From the NCBI GenBank assembly GCA_008501635.1, contig QQUJ01000007.1, positions 1-64,000 on the forward strand: a DNA stretch of 64,000 nucleotides, written 5' to 3'. The translations under genes and the position numbers were made by a program. Each line of letters starts with the position of its first letter. The stretch's first letter is position 1. Below the pieces are notes generated by a model. That model had not been told where the DNA came from. It searched no databases and worked only from the letters and a program-made list of their open reading frames with translations. The DNA is from Pseudomonadota bacterium. Its GTDB lineage: Bacteria; Pseudomonadota; Gammaproteobacteria; QQUJ01. Below, piece after piece: positions 52,834 through 61,466 of the stretch.

Positions 52834-53925
52834 TTATTGCGCGAGGCGCATATCGATAGGCATGCGCCGTGACCCCCAGACGCCGGGTTTGGCTTCGAAG
52901 ACACCCGCGCACTGTGCCCCGCAGGCCTGGCAGCATCCCCTGGCTGTCAGTCCCCAATAGCCCAGTTCGTACCAGTCGCGCTCGATGAGCAACTGGCCGC
53001 ACTGATGGCAATAGGTGCTGCCGCCACCGCGATCATGGACATTACCGGTATAGGCATAGCGCACGCCGTTGTTGCGCGCGATCTCGCGGGCGCGGGTGAG
53101 GGTGCGTGCGGGCGTCGCGGGGAGATCCTGCATCTTCCAGTCGGGGTGAAAGGCGGAGAAGTGCATCGGCACGTCAGGCCCCAGGTTCTCCACCACCCAC
53201 TGGGTCATGCGCTGCAGCTCCTCTTCGCTGTCGTTGAGCCCGGGAATCAGCAGCGTGGTGAGTTCGATCCAGACCGAAGTCTCGAGATGGAGGTACTGCA
53301 ACGTCTCCAGTACCGGTTGCAGGTGGCCGCCGCACACCTTGCGGTAGAAATCCTCGGTGAAGGCTTTCAGATCGACGTTGGCGGCATCCATGTCGCGGAA
53401 GAACTCCTCGCGTGCCTGCTCGGTGATATAGCCCGCGGTAACCGCCACCGACTTCACGCCCGCTTCGCGACAGGCCCTGGCCACGTCCACCGCGTATTCG
53501 AGAAAAATCACCGGATCGTTATAGGTAAAGGCAACGCTGCGGCAGTCGAGCTTTTTCGCCACCGCCGCGATCTTTTCGGGTGAAGCGCTGGCAGCCAGGA
53601 TATCCGTTTCGCGCGATTTGCTCATGTCCCAGTTCTGGCAGAACTTGCAGGCGAGATTGCAACCCGCCGTGCCAAAGGAGAGGACCGGCGTACCGGGCAG
53701 AAAATGGTTGAGCGGTTTTTTCTCGATGGGATCGATGCAAAACCCGCTGGAGCGCCCATAGGTGGTCAGCACCATTTGATCACCTTCGCGCTTGCGCACG
53801 AAGCACAGCCCCTGCTTACCCTCGTGAAGATGGCAGAAACGCGGACAGAGATCGCACTGGATGCGCCCGTCATCCAATGCATGCCAATAGCGTCCCGGGA
53901 CGGGAGCAATCTCCGGTGCGTTCAT
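52834..53925 (-). CDS. amrS: AmmeMemoRadiSam system radical SAM protein
   Basis: Radical SAM protein of 363 aa. The cluster motif is FGTAGCNLACKFCQNWDMSK (CX3CX2C) around residues 90-105. An N-terminal CDLCPRFCHLHEGKQGLC cysteine cluster and two C-terminal CxxC pairs (STYCHQCGQLLIER; CCQACGAQC) should bind further metal. The ATG at 53925 (MNAPEIAP) is preferred over an upstream GTG because of its distance to AGGAGG. It is divergent from the Memo and AMMECR1 genes, completing the conserved three-gene set whose exact biochemical role is not known to me. Confidence 0.93.
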   Translation of the reverse strand: MNAPEIAPVPGRYWHALDDGRIQCDLCPRFCHLHEGKQGLCFVRKREGDQMVLTTYGRSSGFCIDPIEKKPLNHFLPGTPVLSFGTAGCNLACKFCQNWDMSKSRETDILAASASPEKIAAVAKKLDCRSVAFTYNDPVIFLEYAVDVARACREAGVKSVAVTAGYITEQAREEFFRDMDAANVDLKAFTEDFYRKVCGGHLQPVLETLQYLHLETSVWIELTTLLIPGLNDSEEELQRMTQWVVENLGPDVPMHFSAFHPDWKMQDLPATPARTLTRAREIARNNGVRYAYTGNVHDRGGGSTYCHQCGQLLIERDWYELGYWGLTARGCCQACGAQCAGVFEAKPGVWGSRRMPIDMRLAQ

Positions 53926-54083
53926 TTTCACTACCCTCCTGTCACTTATGCTAGCTCATCTTCGGCAAGCACGTGACAGGTGCCTATACTCAGAGTGAGT
54001 CGAGATATCAGATGTTGCGCACGCTTTGCACACCGCTCCAGACTAGAGAGCGGGCGCGAGCACCCAACTGAGGAGCGAACGCC

Positions 54084-54866
54084 ATGAGCGGTATTCGAAT
54101 GCCGGCGGTGGCAGGTATGTTCTACCCCAATGACCCCGCCGAATTACATGCAATGGTCGCAGGGTATTTGCAGGATGCGAAACCCGGGCCTGCCCCCAAA
54201 GCGCTGATAGCGCCCCATGCCGGCTATATCTACTCGGGACCCATCGCCGCCACCGCCTACAAGCGGCTGGCCGCCGCACGCGACACCATTCGCCGTGTGG
54301 TATTGATGGGACCCTCTCATCGGGTGCCCTTCCGTGGTATTGCGGCCAGTTCGGCTGATACCTATCGCACACCGCTGGGGGACATACCGGTGGATCACGC
54401 CGCGCTCGCGGCAATCGGCATGCTGCCCCAGGTGATCGAACTCGACGAAGCCCATGCACTGGAGCACAGCCTGGAAGTACACCTGCCCTTTCTGCAGGAG
54501 GTGCTAGGTGAGTTCACCCTGGTGCCGCTGGTCGTCAGCGATGCCTCGGCCGATGAAGTCGCCGAGGTACTGGAGCTTTTGTGGGGTGGACCGGAGACAC
54601 TGATCGTCATCAGTTCCGACCTCAGCCACTATCACAACTACGACATCGCGCAGCAGATGGACACCGCCACCTCGCTGGCCATCGAGAGGCTGGAGCCGCA
54701 AAAGATAAGCTACGAAGGCGCCTGTGGCCGTATCCCGGTAAGCGGGCTGCTGAGTTTGGCGCAACGCCACGGCCTGCAGGCCGAAACCATCGATCTGCGC
54801 AACTCCGGCGATACCGCCGGACCGCGTAACCAGGTGGTGGGGTACGGTGCGTATGTCTTCCAATAG
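54084..54866 (+). CDS. amrB: AmmeMemoRadiSam system protein B (Memo family)
   Basis: Memo-like protein of 260 aa. Conserved segments are RMPAVAGMFYPNDPAELHAM, ALIAPHAGYIYSGPIAATAY, LMGPSHRVPFRGIAASSADT, DEAHALEHSLEVHLPFLQEV and VISSDLSHYHNYDIA. The His, Asp and Cys-like positions correspond to the metal site of Memo and of LigB-type dioxygenase folds. GAGGAG lies upstream of the ATG. The AMMECR1 gene begins inside its last codons. Divergent promoter shared with amrS in a 158-bp gap. Confidence 0.93.
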   Translation: MSGIRMPAVAGMFYPNDPAELHAMVAGYLQDAKPGPAPKALIAPHAGYIYSGPIAATAYKRLAAARDTIRRVVLMGPSHRVPFRGIAASSADTYRTPLGDIPVDHAALAAIGMLPQVIELDEAHALEHSLEVHLPFLQEVLGEFTLVPLVVSDASADEVAEVLELLWGGPETLIVISSDLSHYHNYDIAQQMDTATSLAIERLEPQKISYEGACGRIPVSGLLSLAQRHGLQAETIDLRNSGDTAGPRNQVVGYGAYVFQ

Positions 54867-55419
54867 CTACACCGGGGAAGAACGCGATCTGCTGCTGAAA
54901 ACCGCCGGTGACTCCATCGACCACGGCCTGCTCCATGGCTGTGCGCTGAAGGTCGACGCCAGTGACTATCCCGAGGCGTTGCGTGACCAGCGCGCCACCT
55001 TCGTCACATTGACCATCAACAAACAACTGCGCGGCTGCATCGGCGTACTCGAAGCACGCATGCCGCTTATTGTCGACGTGGCCAACAACGCCTATTCGGC
55101 TGCCTTTTCCGACCCGCGCTTTCCACCGTTGGGCAAACTCGAGCGCGGGCGACTCGAAATCAAGATATCGATCCTGACACCTCCCGAAGCTCTCGCGTTT
55201 GACTCGGAAGAGGATTTGATCGAGAAGCTGCGTCCCGGAGTCGACGGTCTGATACTGGAGGAAGGATCGCATCGCGGCACCTTCCTGCCCGCGGTGTGGG
55301 AATCGCTGCCCGACCGGCGGGAGTTTCTCAGCCATCTCAAACAGAAAGCGGGGCTTGCCCCAAACTATTGGTCGGATCGAATGCAGGTGCAGCGGTATCG
55401 CGCGGTGGAAATCAGTTGA
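54853..55419 (+). CDS. amrA: AmmeMemoRadiSam system protein A (AMMECR1 family)
   Basis: AMMECR1-domain protein of 188 aa. The family hallmark LRGCIGVLEARMPLIVDVAN (about residues 52-72) and SAAFSDPRFPPLGKLERGRL are present, as are LILEEGSHRGTFLPAVWESL and KAGLAPNYWSDRMQVQRYRA at the C terminus. The ATG at 54853 lies inside the end of amrB (14-base overlap). A GTG six bases earlier is an alternative start. Coupled translation with amrB is likely. Confidence 0.93.
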   Translation: MSSNSYTGEERDLLLKTAGDSIDHGLLHGCALKVDASDYPEALRDQRATFVTLTINKQLRGCIGVLEARMPLIVDVANNAYSAAFSDPRFPPLGKLERGRLEIKISILTPPEALAFDSEEDLIEKLRPGVDGLILEEGSHRGTFLPAVWESLPDRREFLSHLKQKAGLAPNYWSDRMQVQRYRAVEIS

Positions 55420-55494
55420 AGTGGTTCCGCGTTGGCTGGAGAGTGGAAGCAGCCGACAATCCCGGTGTCATACCAACGACGCCTGCTGTGCAGT

Positions 55495-56418
55495 CTACTT
55501 CTTGCCGGCGATCAAACACCCGCCAACAGAACCCATCCCGCACAACGATTGATCGGGCCACACGGCCTTGTCGAAACGCGCGCCGTCGAGTTTGGCATCC
55601 ACCATCACTGCCCCGGTCAGATCGGCATAGGAGAGGTCGGCGCCGCGCAGATCGGCGCTGGTAAGGTTGGCGCCGCGCAGATTGGTGCCCACCAGTTGTG
55701 CTTTGGCAAGATCGGCGCCGGTCAAATCCGCTTCGCTGAGCACCGCGTAGGAGAGGTCGGCACCCGCCATCAGACCAAAACGCAGCCGCGATCTGGCGAG
55801 ATTGGCGTTGCGTGCACTGGCGGCACGCAGATCGGCCCCTTCCAACTGCGAGCCGTCGAGTTGGCAGGTATCCCAGACGATGCCTGAGCGCGGCGGTGCA
55901 TTGCACTCGCGCGCCACCTCGGTGGTCTGCGGCTTGGCGAGAAAATAAGCGATCACCACAGCCGCGACCAGCACCGCGGCGACACTGATCTGCCAGCGGT
56001 AGTTGGGGCGCTGCGTACGCAGCTCCTGAATCAGCTCAGCTTTGGTGAGGCGGTGCTGGACCACCTCCATGTTCTCGTCACGGCGGCGGTCGCTGCGATC
56101 GCGACGCTCCCAGTCCTTGGGTTCCGGCAGCCCCGGCGCGAGACGGCGGTCGGGATCGAGGCGCTCATCCTCGCGCAGACGGGCGCGCTCCAGCCGCTGG
56201 TAGTCTTCGGGGGTTTCGAGGTTCTTCGCCACGTCCGGGATCACCGCGTCGGTATCGCGCACGCGCGACCAGGTCTCGCCGTCGGGGCTCACCTCGTCGC
56301 TGTCACGCAGGCGCCCCAGCAGCACATAGCGGCGAATCTGTCCGATCGGAAAGGGCCCCTTGGTCTGCCCATCGCGGCGGGTATACCAGATATGGCTTTT
56401 GGTCTTATCGTCCGGCAT
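55495..56418 (-). CDS. GYF-domain membrane protein with C-terminal pentapeptide repeats
   Basis: A 307-residue protein. Residues about 8-65 form a GYF_2-type domain (IWYTRRDGQTKGPFPIGQIR, WSRVRDTD). A charged linker (about 70-140) leads to one membrane helix (ISVAAVLVAAVVIAYFLAKP, about 144-163). The rest is a run of pentapeptide repeats of A(D/N)Lxx type, for example GADLSYAVLSEADLTGADLA, likely a right-handed beta helix outside the cytoplasm. The GYF-like domain suggests binding of proline-rich peptides. No enzymatic domain seen. A single gene between amrA (convergent) and the FliK-like gene (divergent). Confidence 0.87.
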   Translation of the reverse strand: MPDDKTKSHIWYTRRDGQTKGPFPIGQIRRYVLLGRLRDSDEVSPDGETWSRVRDTDAVIPDVAKNLETPEDYQRLERARLREDERLDPDRRLAPGLPEPKDWERRDRSDRRRDENMEVVQHRLTKAELIQELRTQRPNYRWQISVAAVLVAAVVIAYFLAKPQTTEVARECNAPPRSGIVWDTCQLDGSQLEGADLRAASARNANLARSRLRFGLMAGADLSYAVLSEADLTGADLAKAQLVGTNLRGANLTSADLRGADLSYADLTGAVMVDAKLDGARFDKAVWPDQSLCGMGSVGGCLIAGKK

Positions 56419-56542
56419 GGAACTGTGTCTGTTTCAACGCTATTGTAAAACCCGATTAGATCAGAGGTTGCTCAAGTTGACCAAACCGTGATCGCTATAC
56501 TGCTATGACGGTCGCAAGAAAGATATCTGAATAGCACCCGAC

Positions 56543-57784
56543 ATGAACCTGCCCCCCATCGACCTTCCCCCGTTATCAAAGGGCGATCCACTGACTCCGC
56601 AAACGCTGCCCTCGGCGGTTCGCGGCTGGCAGGTGGGGCAGGTCCTGCATGCCACGGTCGTCAACCGCCCGACGACGCAGACCGCCACGCTGCGATTCGG
56701 CGCCAACGAGGTGCCTGTGCGGACCGGTATCCCGCTTGCGACGGGCGCACCGGTCAGGGTCAGAGTCGATACTATCGGTGTGACGATCACGCTGCGCCTG
56801 TTGGGCGGCACACCGGGTGCGGATACGACCCGAAACGATGCTTTGCGCGCCGCCCTCCCGCGGCAGCAATCGTTCGCCCCGCTGTTGGCGAACCTCAGCC
56901 GCCTGATCGCACCGCGGAATGGCGCCTCCACGACATCCGCTGCGCCGGCACTGCCGCCCTCCGTGTTCAAACTGGCACAGCAACTCTTCGACGCCCTGCC
57001 CGAAGCGCGGCGCCTCGCCACCCCGGAGGGCGTCAGACAGGCGATACGCGACAGCGGCACGCTTGCCGAAGCCAGACTGGCGGCAAATGTCGATCGGGGA
57101 ACCAGCCCGGCGATGGGCGACACCAAGCTCAATCTGGTACGGCTGCTCGATAGCCTGCGGGCGCTGCTGCGCGCCCCCGCCACCATGGCGGAACCGGCAT
57201 CCCTCAAACCGCTGCCACTGCCCTTGTCCATCGCACCACCGTTGCGCGATCAGCCGCCCGTGGCGCAAGCGCGCGTCCCGCCCTCGATCGTGCAATTGCT
57301 GGAGGACAACGTCTCGCAGCTGCGTATCGTGCAGGAGCTGACAGCTCAGCTCGAGGGTGCTTTGGCGCGACTGCAGATCAGCCAGATCTCATCGCTGCCC
57401 AGCGAACAGAACCCCACCCAGATCTGGGTGGCGGAGGTGCCCGTGCGTCAAGGACAGCAGACGGATCTGTTCCAGTTTCGCATCGAGCACCGCCGCCCGG
57501 CCGGCGCACAGGCCGAAGAGTACTGGAGCATTACCTTCGCCTTCGAACTCGAGGAGTTGGGCGCGGTGCGCGCACGCGTGGTCTTCTACCAACAGGAGTT
57601 GAGCGCCACCCTGTGGGCTGAGCGCCCAGCAACCGCACGCAAATTCAAGGAGCATCTGGACGAGCTGCGCAATCGAATCGAAAAACACGGGCTTCCGGTG
57701 CGCAGTCTGGAATGTCTGGCGGGCATCCCCGATTCCAACCCGCCACCCTCTTCCGCCGCTGGCCTGATCGACGAACAGGCATGA
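56543..57784 (+). CDS. FliK-like flagellar hook-length control protein
   Basis: Protein of 413 aa. The C-terminal about 110 residues match the Flg_hook (FliK C-terminal) domain: VAEVPVRQGQQTDLFQFRIE, EEYWSITFAFELEELGAVRA, then ATLWAERPATARKFKEHLDE. The N-terminal part is Pro/Ala/Leu-rich and low in conservation, as usual for FliK. The next gene, an FlhB C-terminal-domain homologue, overlaps by four bases. FliK normally talks to the FlhB cytoplasmic domain, so the pair fits. No other flagellar genes are visible nearby. Confidence 0.82.
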   Translation: MNLPPIDLPPLSKGDPLTPQTLPSAVRGWQVGQVLHATVVNRPTTQTATLRFGANEVPVRTGIPLATGAPVRVRVDTIGVTITLRLLGGTPGADTTRNDALRAALPRQQSFAPLLANLSRLIAPRNGASTTSAAPALPPSVFKLAQQLFDALPEARRLATPEGVRQAIRDSGTLAEARLAANVDRGTSPAMGDTKLNLVRLLDSLRALLRAPATMAEPASLKPLPLPLSIAPPLRDQPPVAQARVPPSIVQLLEDNVSQLRIVQELTAQLEGALARLQISQISSLPSEQNPTQIWVAEVPVRQGQQTDLFQFRIEHRRPAGAQAEEYWSITFAFELEELGAVRARVVFYQQELSATLWAERPATARKFKEHLDELRNRIEKHGLPVRSLECLAGIPDSNPPPSSAAGLIDEQA

Positions 57785-58077
57785 GCGACAAATCGACGCC
57801 GAACGATATCGCGGTTGCCCTCGAATACGACGGGGAGAGCGCGCCGCGCGTCACCGCCAAGGGCGAGGGCGAAATCGCGCAGCAGATCATCGACCTGGCA
57901 CGCGAGCACGGAGTACCGCTGCAGGAAAATCCGGAACTGGTGCGCCTGCTGCGCCGCATCCCCCTGGGCGATGAGATTCCCGAAGCGCTCTACTACACCG
58001 TGGCCGAAGTGATTGCCTTCGCCTACATCATCGCCGGACGCTTCCCGGCGGAATTTGCCCCAGAGCAAACCGATTAA
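57781..58077 (+). CDS. FlhB C-terminal-domain-like protein (EscU/YscU/HrcU family, cytoplasmic part only)
   Basis: A 98-residue protein corresponding to the cytoplasmic domain of the FlhB export switch: IAVALEYDGESAPRVTAKGE, DLAREHGVPLQENPELVRLL, then LGDEIPEALYYTVAEVIAFA. The membrane part is missing and the NPTH autocleavage site is not present, which is normal for this stand-alone family (FlhX type). Its ATG overlaps the FliK-like stop, so both are translated together. It probably substitutes for or modulates the FlhB tail during hook assembly. Confidence 0.88.
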   Translation: MSDKSTPNDIAVALEYDGESAPRVTAKGEGEIAQQIIDLAREHGVPLQENPELVRLLRRIPLGDEIPEALYYTVAEVIAFAYIIAGRFPAEFAPEQTD

Positions 58078-58201
58078 TTGTGCAGCCTGTTACTGGCCAC
58101 ATCGTCTACACTTGCAGTCATGACGCCTCTGCGTCGACACGGAGATCGCATCACTCCCGGTACAGGTTCTAACAGGCGGTAGCTGCAATACAAAGAACAA
58201 G

Positions 58202-59386
58202 ATGTCGCCGTTCACCACAATAGTCCGTCGTACCGAAGGAGCGGCAAGCGCGCCGGATCTCCTACCTCTGCCAGCGCGTTTGCGGAAAACCCTACGCCGC
58301 GGGATCGGCGCAGACGCCGTCGCTCTGCTGCTTGTCGCAGCCTGCTGCGCGTCTTCTCAGACGGTATTCGCGTCACATTCCGTCACTCCACCCGCGGAAG
58401 CCTACGCTTCGGGATGGAGCCTGTACCTCGACAACGATCGGCTCTCGCTGACCGAATCGGACGAGGACTACACCGCCGGATTTTCGCTGGTGCTCGCTGG
58501 CCGGCGGGCGCGCGACCACCGGCTTTCGCTAGACGGCATGTTGGGCCGTGTCAATCGCTGGCTGGGGGTTCAGGAACATTTCGCCGGCGAAACCACGCAG
58601 CGCTATCACAGTTTCGGTTTCGGGATGGCGGCCTTCACGCCGAAGGAGATCAGCGATCCCGCGCCGCGCTTCGACCAACGTCCTTACGCCTGCCTTGCCT
58701 TTATGCACAACACCCGGCAAACGGTGATTCTCGCTCGCGACGCCAGCTACCTCACCAGTCTGGTCGCCGGACTGCTCGGCACCAACCTCTGCGAAGGCAT
58801 CCAGGATTTCATTCACGATGCAACCAATGGTGTCGAGGCGCGGGGTTGGTCGCATCAGATATCCGAGGGTGGAGAGCCGACGCTGCTCTGGCGTGGCGGT
58901 CGTCAGAAGCTGATCCACGAAGGCCTGAGCGGTGACTCACACCACCAGATCACCTGGACGGCAGACGCCCAATTGGGGTACGTGACCGACATCGGCGCCG
59001 GAATCTCGTGGCGTTGGGGGAACTTGCGCACCCCTTGGTGGAGTTTCAATCCGCAGCACGCCGAATACGCACCGCTGGGACCTCCGCAGATCCCGCGCCA
59101 ACCCGTAGCCGCTCACCAGGCGGTCGAATCCTACGTCTGGGCGGGAGGAACGGTGCGCTATCGTCTTTACAATGCGCTGTTGCAGGGTCAGTTCCGCGAC
59201 AGCGAGGTGGAGATCTCCAGCGGCCGGCTGAACTCTGCGTTACTGGAACTCTGGATGGGTTTCGCCCACGAGTTTCGCTCCGGCTACGAACTCAGTCTGA
59301 GCATCCGGGTACGCAGCAACGAGTTCGACGGCCCCGGTGAAAAAAGCATCGCCTGGGGCAGTTTGGCTTTCAGGCACCTGTTCTAG
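58202..59386 (+). CDS. LpxR-family outer-membrane lipid A deacylase-like protein
   Basis: Protein of 394 aa with an N-terminal basic and hydrophobic stretch (about residues 35-60) that could be a signal sequence. The LpxR/DUF2219 pattern then follows: WSLYLDNDRLSLTESDEDYT, then AGFSLVLAG, and RFDQRPYACLAFMHN. These carry the Asn-Asp and Thr residues expected for the family active site. Alternating hydrophobic strands to the C-terminal LAFRHLF, ending in Phe, indicate an outer-membrane beta barrel. LpxR removes the 3'-acyloxyacyl group of lipid A. The lipid A acyltransferase gene lies next to it, convergent. Confidence 0.85.
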   Translation: MSPFTTIVRRTEGAASAPDLLPLPARLRKTLRRGIGADAVALLLVAACCASSQTVFASHSVTPPAEAYASGWSLYLDNDRLSLTESDEDYTAGFSLVLAGRRARDHRLSLDGMLGRVNRWLGVQEHFAGETTQRYHSFGFGMAAFTPKEISDPAPRFDQRPYACLAFMHNTRQTVILARDASYLTSLVAGLLGTNLCEGIQDFIHDATNGVEARGWSHQISEGGEPTLLWRGGRQKLIHEGLSGDSHHQITWTADAQLGYVTDIGAGISWRWGNLRTPWWSFNPQHAEYAPLGPPQIPRQPVAAHQAVESYVWAGGTVRYRLYNALLQGQFRDSEVEISSGRLNSALLELWMGFAHEFRSGYELSLSIRVRSNEFDGPGEKSIAWGSLAFRHLF

Positions 59387-59437
59387 GACCGGGCGTTCGA
59401 CCGGGTCGCGGTGCGAAGCGCTCCAACTACGCTCCGT

Positions 59438-60322
59438 TCAATCGTCAACAAACACCTGGTGTTTCGCCAGTTCCTCGGGCGTGAACTTGAAGCGTCGGTA
59501 GGTCCATTGGTATTGCGTCGGGCATTGACGCACGCAGGACTCAATATCGGCGTTGACCAGCGCGGTGACTCCCTCCAGATCCAGACCTTCCGACGCCCCT
59601 CCCGCTGCGCGTAGATACACGTGAAATCCCGCTCCCCGCGGCAGCCGTTCGGCATAGGCGTAGATAATCTCGGCCCCGCTCTTTTGAATCAGGCGCCCCA
59701 CCAGAGTCATGGTATAGGTCTGCTGACCGAAGAAAGGCACATGGATGCCGGTACCGGGCCGGGGATTCTGATCGGGCAGAATGCCGACGGTCTCCCCGTG
59801 CGCCAGCGCCTGATACATCGCCCGCAATCCCCTGGTATCGGTCGGCACCAGGCGGGCGCCGAAACGCTGCCTGCCCGCCAGCATCATCGCCTCCAGTGCT
59901 GCTGATGCAGGGGGTTTGTAGAGCGTGGTCATCGGTTGCAGGGATGAGCAGTACGATGCCGCCAGCTCCCAGCTGCCGAGATGCGGCATGACGATGATCA
60001 CGCCCCGCCCCTGGGCCAGCGCCTGGGTCAAGACCTCGCGTCCGGTCACCTCGCGGATCAGACCCAGCAACCTGGGTCCCGGCCAGTTCCATAGCGCTGC
60101 GGTCTCCAGGAAGGATTTCGCCGTTTCGATCAACGTAGCGCGCACCATGCTCCGTTGTTGCCGCGCTGACAACTCGGGAAAACAACGCGGAATGTTCTCC
60201 CACACATTGCGCCGCGAGCGCGTCGGCAGCCACTGCGCCAACCAACCGACCACCGCGCCAAGGGCATGCAGTGCCCGCAGGGGCAGGTACGACAGCAGTT
60301 TCAACAGTTGGGCAAGTAACAT
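59438..60322 (-). CDS. LpxL/HtrB-type lipid A acyltransferase
   Basis: Inner-membrane acyltransferase of 294 aa. A hydrophobic N terminus (LLKLLSYLPLRALHALGAVV) is followed by the catalytic H-x4-E motif in VIIVMPHLGSWELAASYCSS (about residues 109-128), GILPDQNPRPGTGIHVPFFG and a C-terminal QYQWTYRRFKF typical of the family. It adds a secondary acyl chain to lipid A. No ribosome-binding site stands out before the ATG at 60322. Confidence 0.92.
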   Translation of the reverse strand: MLLAQLLKLLSYLPLRALHALGAVVGWLAQWLPTRSRRNVWENIPRCFPELSARQQRSMVRATLIETAKSFLETAALWNWPGPRLLGLIREVTGREVLTQALAQGRGVIIVMPHLGSWELAASYCSSLQPMTTLYKPPASAALEAMMLAGRQRFGARLVPTDTRGLRAMYQALAHGETVGILPDQNPRPGTGIHVPFFGQQTYTMTLVGRLIQKSGAEIIYAYAERLPRGAGFHVYLRAAGGASEGLDLEGVTALVNADIESCVRQCPTQYQWTYRRFKFTPEELAKHQVFVDD

Positions 60323-60610
60323 GGCTTAGCGAATGTGGCGAGTCGGGGAATCTCTGTTTTTCTTGACAGTTCGGCGGCTGCCTTTGGGCAGTCCCGCCGT
60401 CGCACCCGGTCAAGTATAAAGAAACCGAACGGCTCGTGACGAAAAAGGTCCCTCCCCAATCTCGGCGCGTTAGTCACCTTACTGAACTTCATCCCGAATT
60501 GAGATGATCGGGGTATGGGTGTAGAAAGGAATGACCACTCCATCGAGGTATTCAATCGGGGGCAGGCCGCGCAAAACAGAATTCAAGCGTCGATAAAAAT
60601 AGGCGAGTCA

Positions 60611-60970
60611 ATGAGCAAATCAATCAAAGCAGCCCTGCTCTCCGCGCTGCTCTTTCCCGGCATCGGGCATTTTTACTTGAAGAAACCGATCCCCGGTACG
60701 GTATTGGCGGTTACCGCCTTCGCGGCGCTCTACGTGCTGGTTTCAAATGCACTGGAGAGAGCGATGCAGATATCCGATCAAATTCTATCCGGTACCGTGC
60801 AACCGGATCCCGCAGCCATCAGCCAACTGCTGGCACAGCAACCGGCAGGTACCGAAGACACGCTACTTGGCATTGCTCCGGCGGCTCTCCTCACTGTTTG
60901 GCTCATTGGCATTGTCGGTGCCTTTCGCGCGGGTCGTGTGCATAGCAAGAGCGACTCGACGAACGGTTAG
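60611..60970 (+). CDS. Small membrane protein
   Basis: A 119-residue protein with a hydrophobic N-terminal segment, SIKAALLSALLFPGIGHFYL, a pattern found in small TM2/DUF5683-like membrane proteins. It is followed by PGTVLAVTAFAALYVLVS and a C-terminal helix (APAALLTVWLIGIVGAFRAG). Three membrane helices are likely, with a loop of about 40 residues between the second and third. The ATG at 60611 is chosen because the hydrophobic domain starts there. Function unknown. Confidence 0.7.
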   Translation: MSKSIKAALLSALLFPGIGHFYLKKPIPGTVLAVTAFAALYVLVSNALERAMQISDQILSGTVQPDPAAISQLLAQQPAGTEDTLLGIAPAALLTVWLIGIVGAFRAGRVHSKSDSTNG

Positions 60971-61007
60971 GCGTTGTATTCTTCAACGTGTTGCACGAAA
61001 TGTTCGC

Positions 61008-61381
61008 CGCAGCGAGCGCAATCTGATGTTACTGTCGCGCTTTCCGATTCAGACCATCCATCAGTACCGGAACAACCAGAACCTATCTCAAAATCCCCCG
61101 CCGAAGATCTCGGCTGGGAGCGGCCGGTCCTCCATGCGACCATCGAGCACCCGGAACCGGGTGCTCTGCATGTCATCAACCTGCCCTGAAATCGCGCCTC
61201 GTATCCAACGTTCCGGGCCAGAAGGAGAACAACTACACTTGGGGGGAGCGCAGCCGGTTGGGCGGAGGGTTGCTTCCTGTCGTCCATCAAGAGCGTGGGA
61301 CAGGCACGGGAGACGCGCATCCTGATCGACAGCCTGTTTGACCTGGATAACGCACCCTTTGTTTCCGAGTTCGCGGAGTAA
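61008..61381 (+). pseudogene. Degraded endonuclease/exonuclease/phosphatase (EEP) family gene
   Basis: Pieces of an EEP hydrolase are spread over three frames. About 61010-61075 reads RNLMLLSRFPIQTIHQYRNN. About 61106-61187 reads DLGWERPVLHATIEHPEPGA then LHVINL. About 61190-61381 reads KSRLVSNVPGQKENNYTWG and, after another shift, AGWAEGCFLSSIKSVGQARE, then ILIDSLFDLDN, ending at TAA. The order SRFPI, HVINLHLKS, WAEG-FLSS-K-VGQA-ET is that of the family. The N-terminal part and the terminal GDFN active-site region are missing. It is a decayed gene. Confidence 0.6.
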
Positions 61382-61466
61382 AACGCCACTCGCGTTGAAC
61401 CGGCGCGCAACCGAAGTCGACTTACCGCGCAGATAACCATCGCCAATTCCAACCTCGGAGCAGAAG

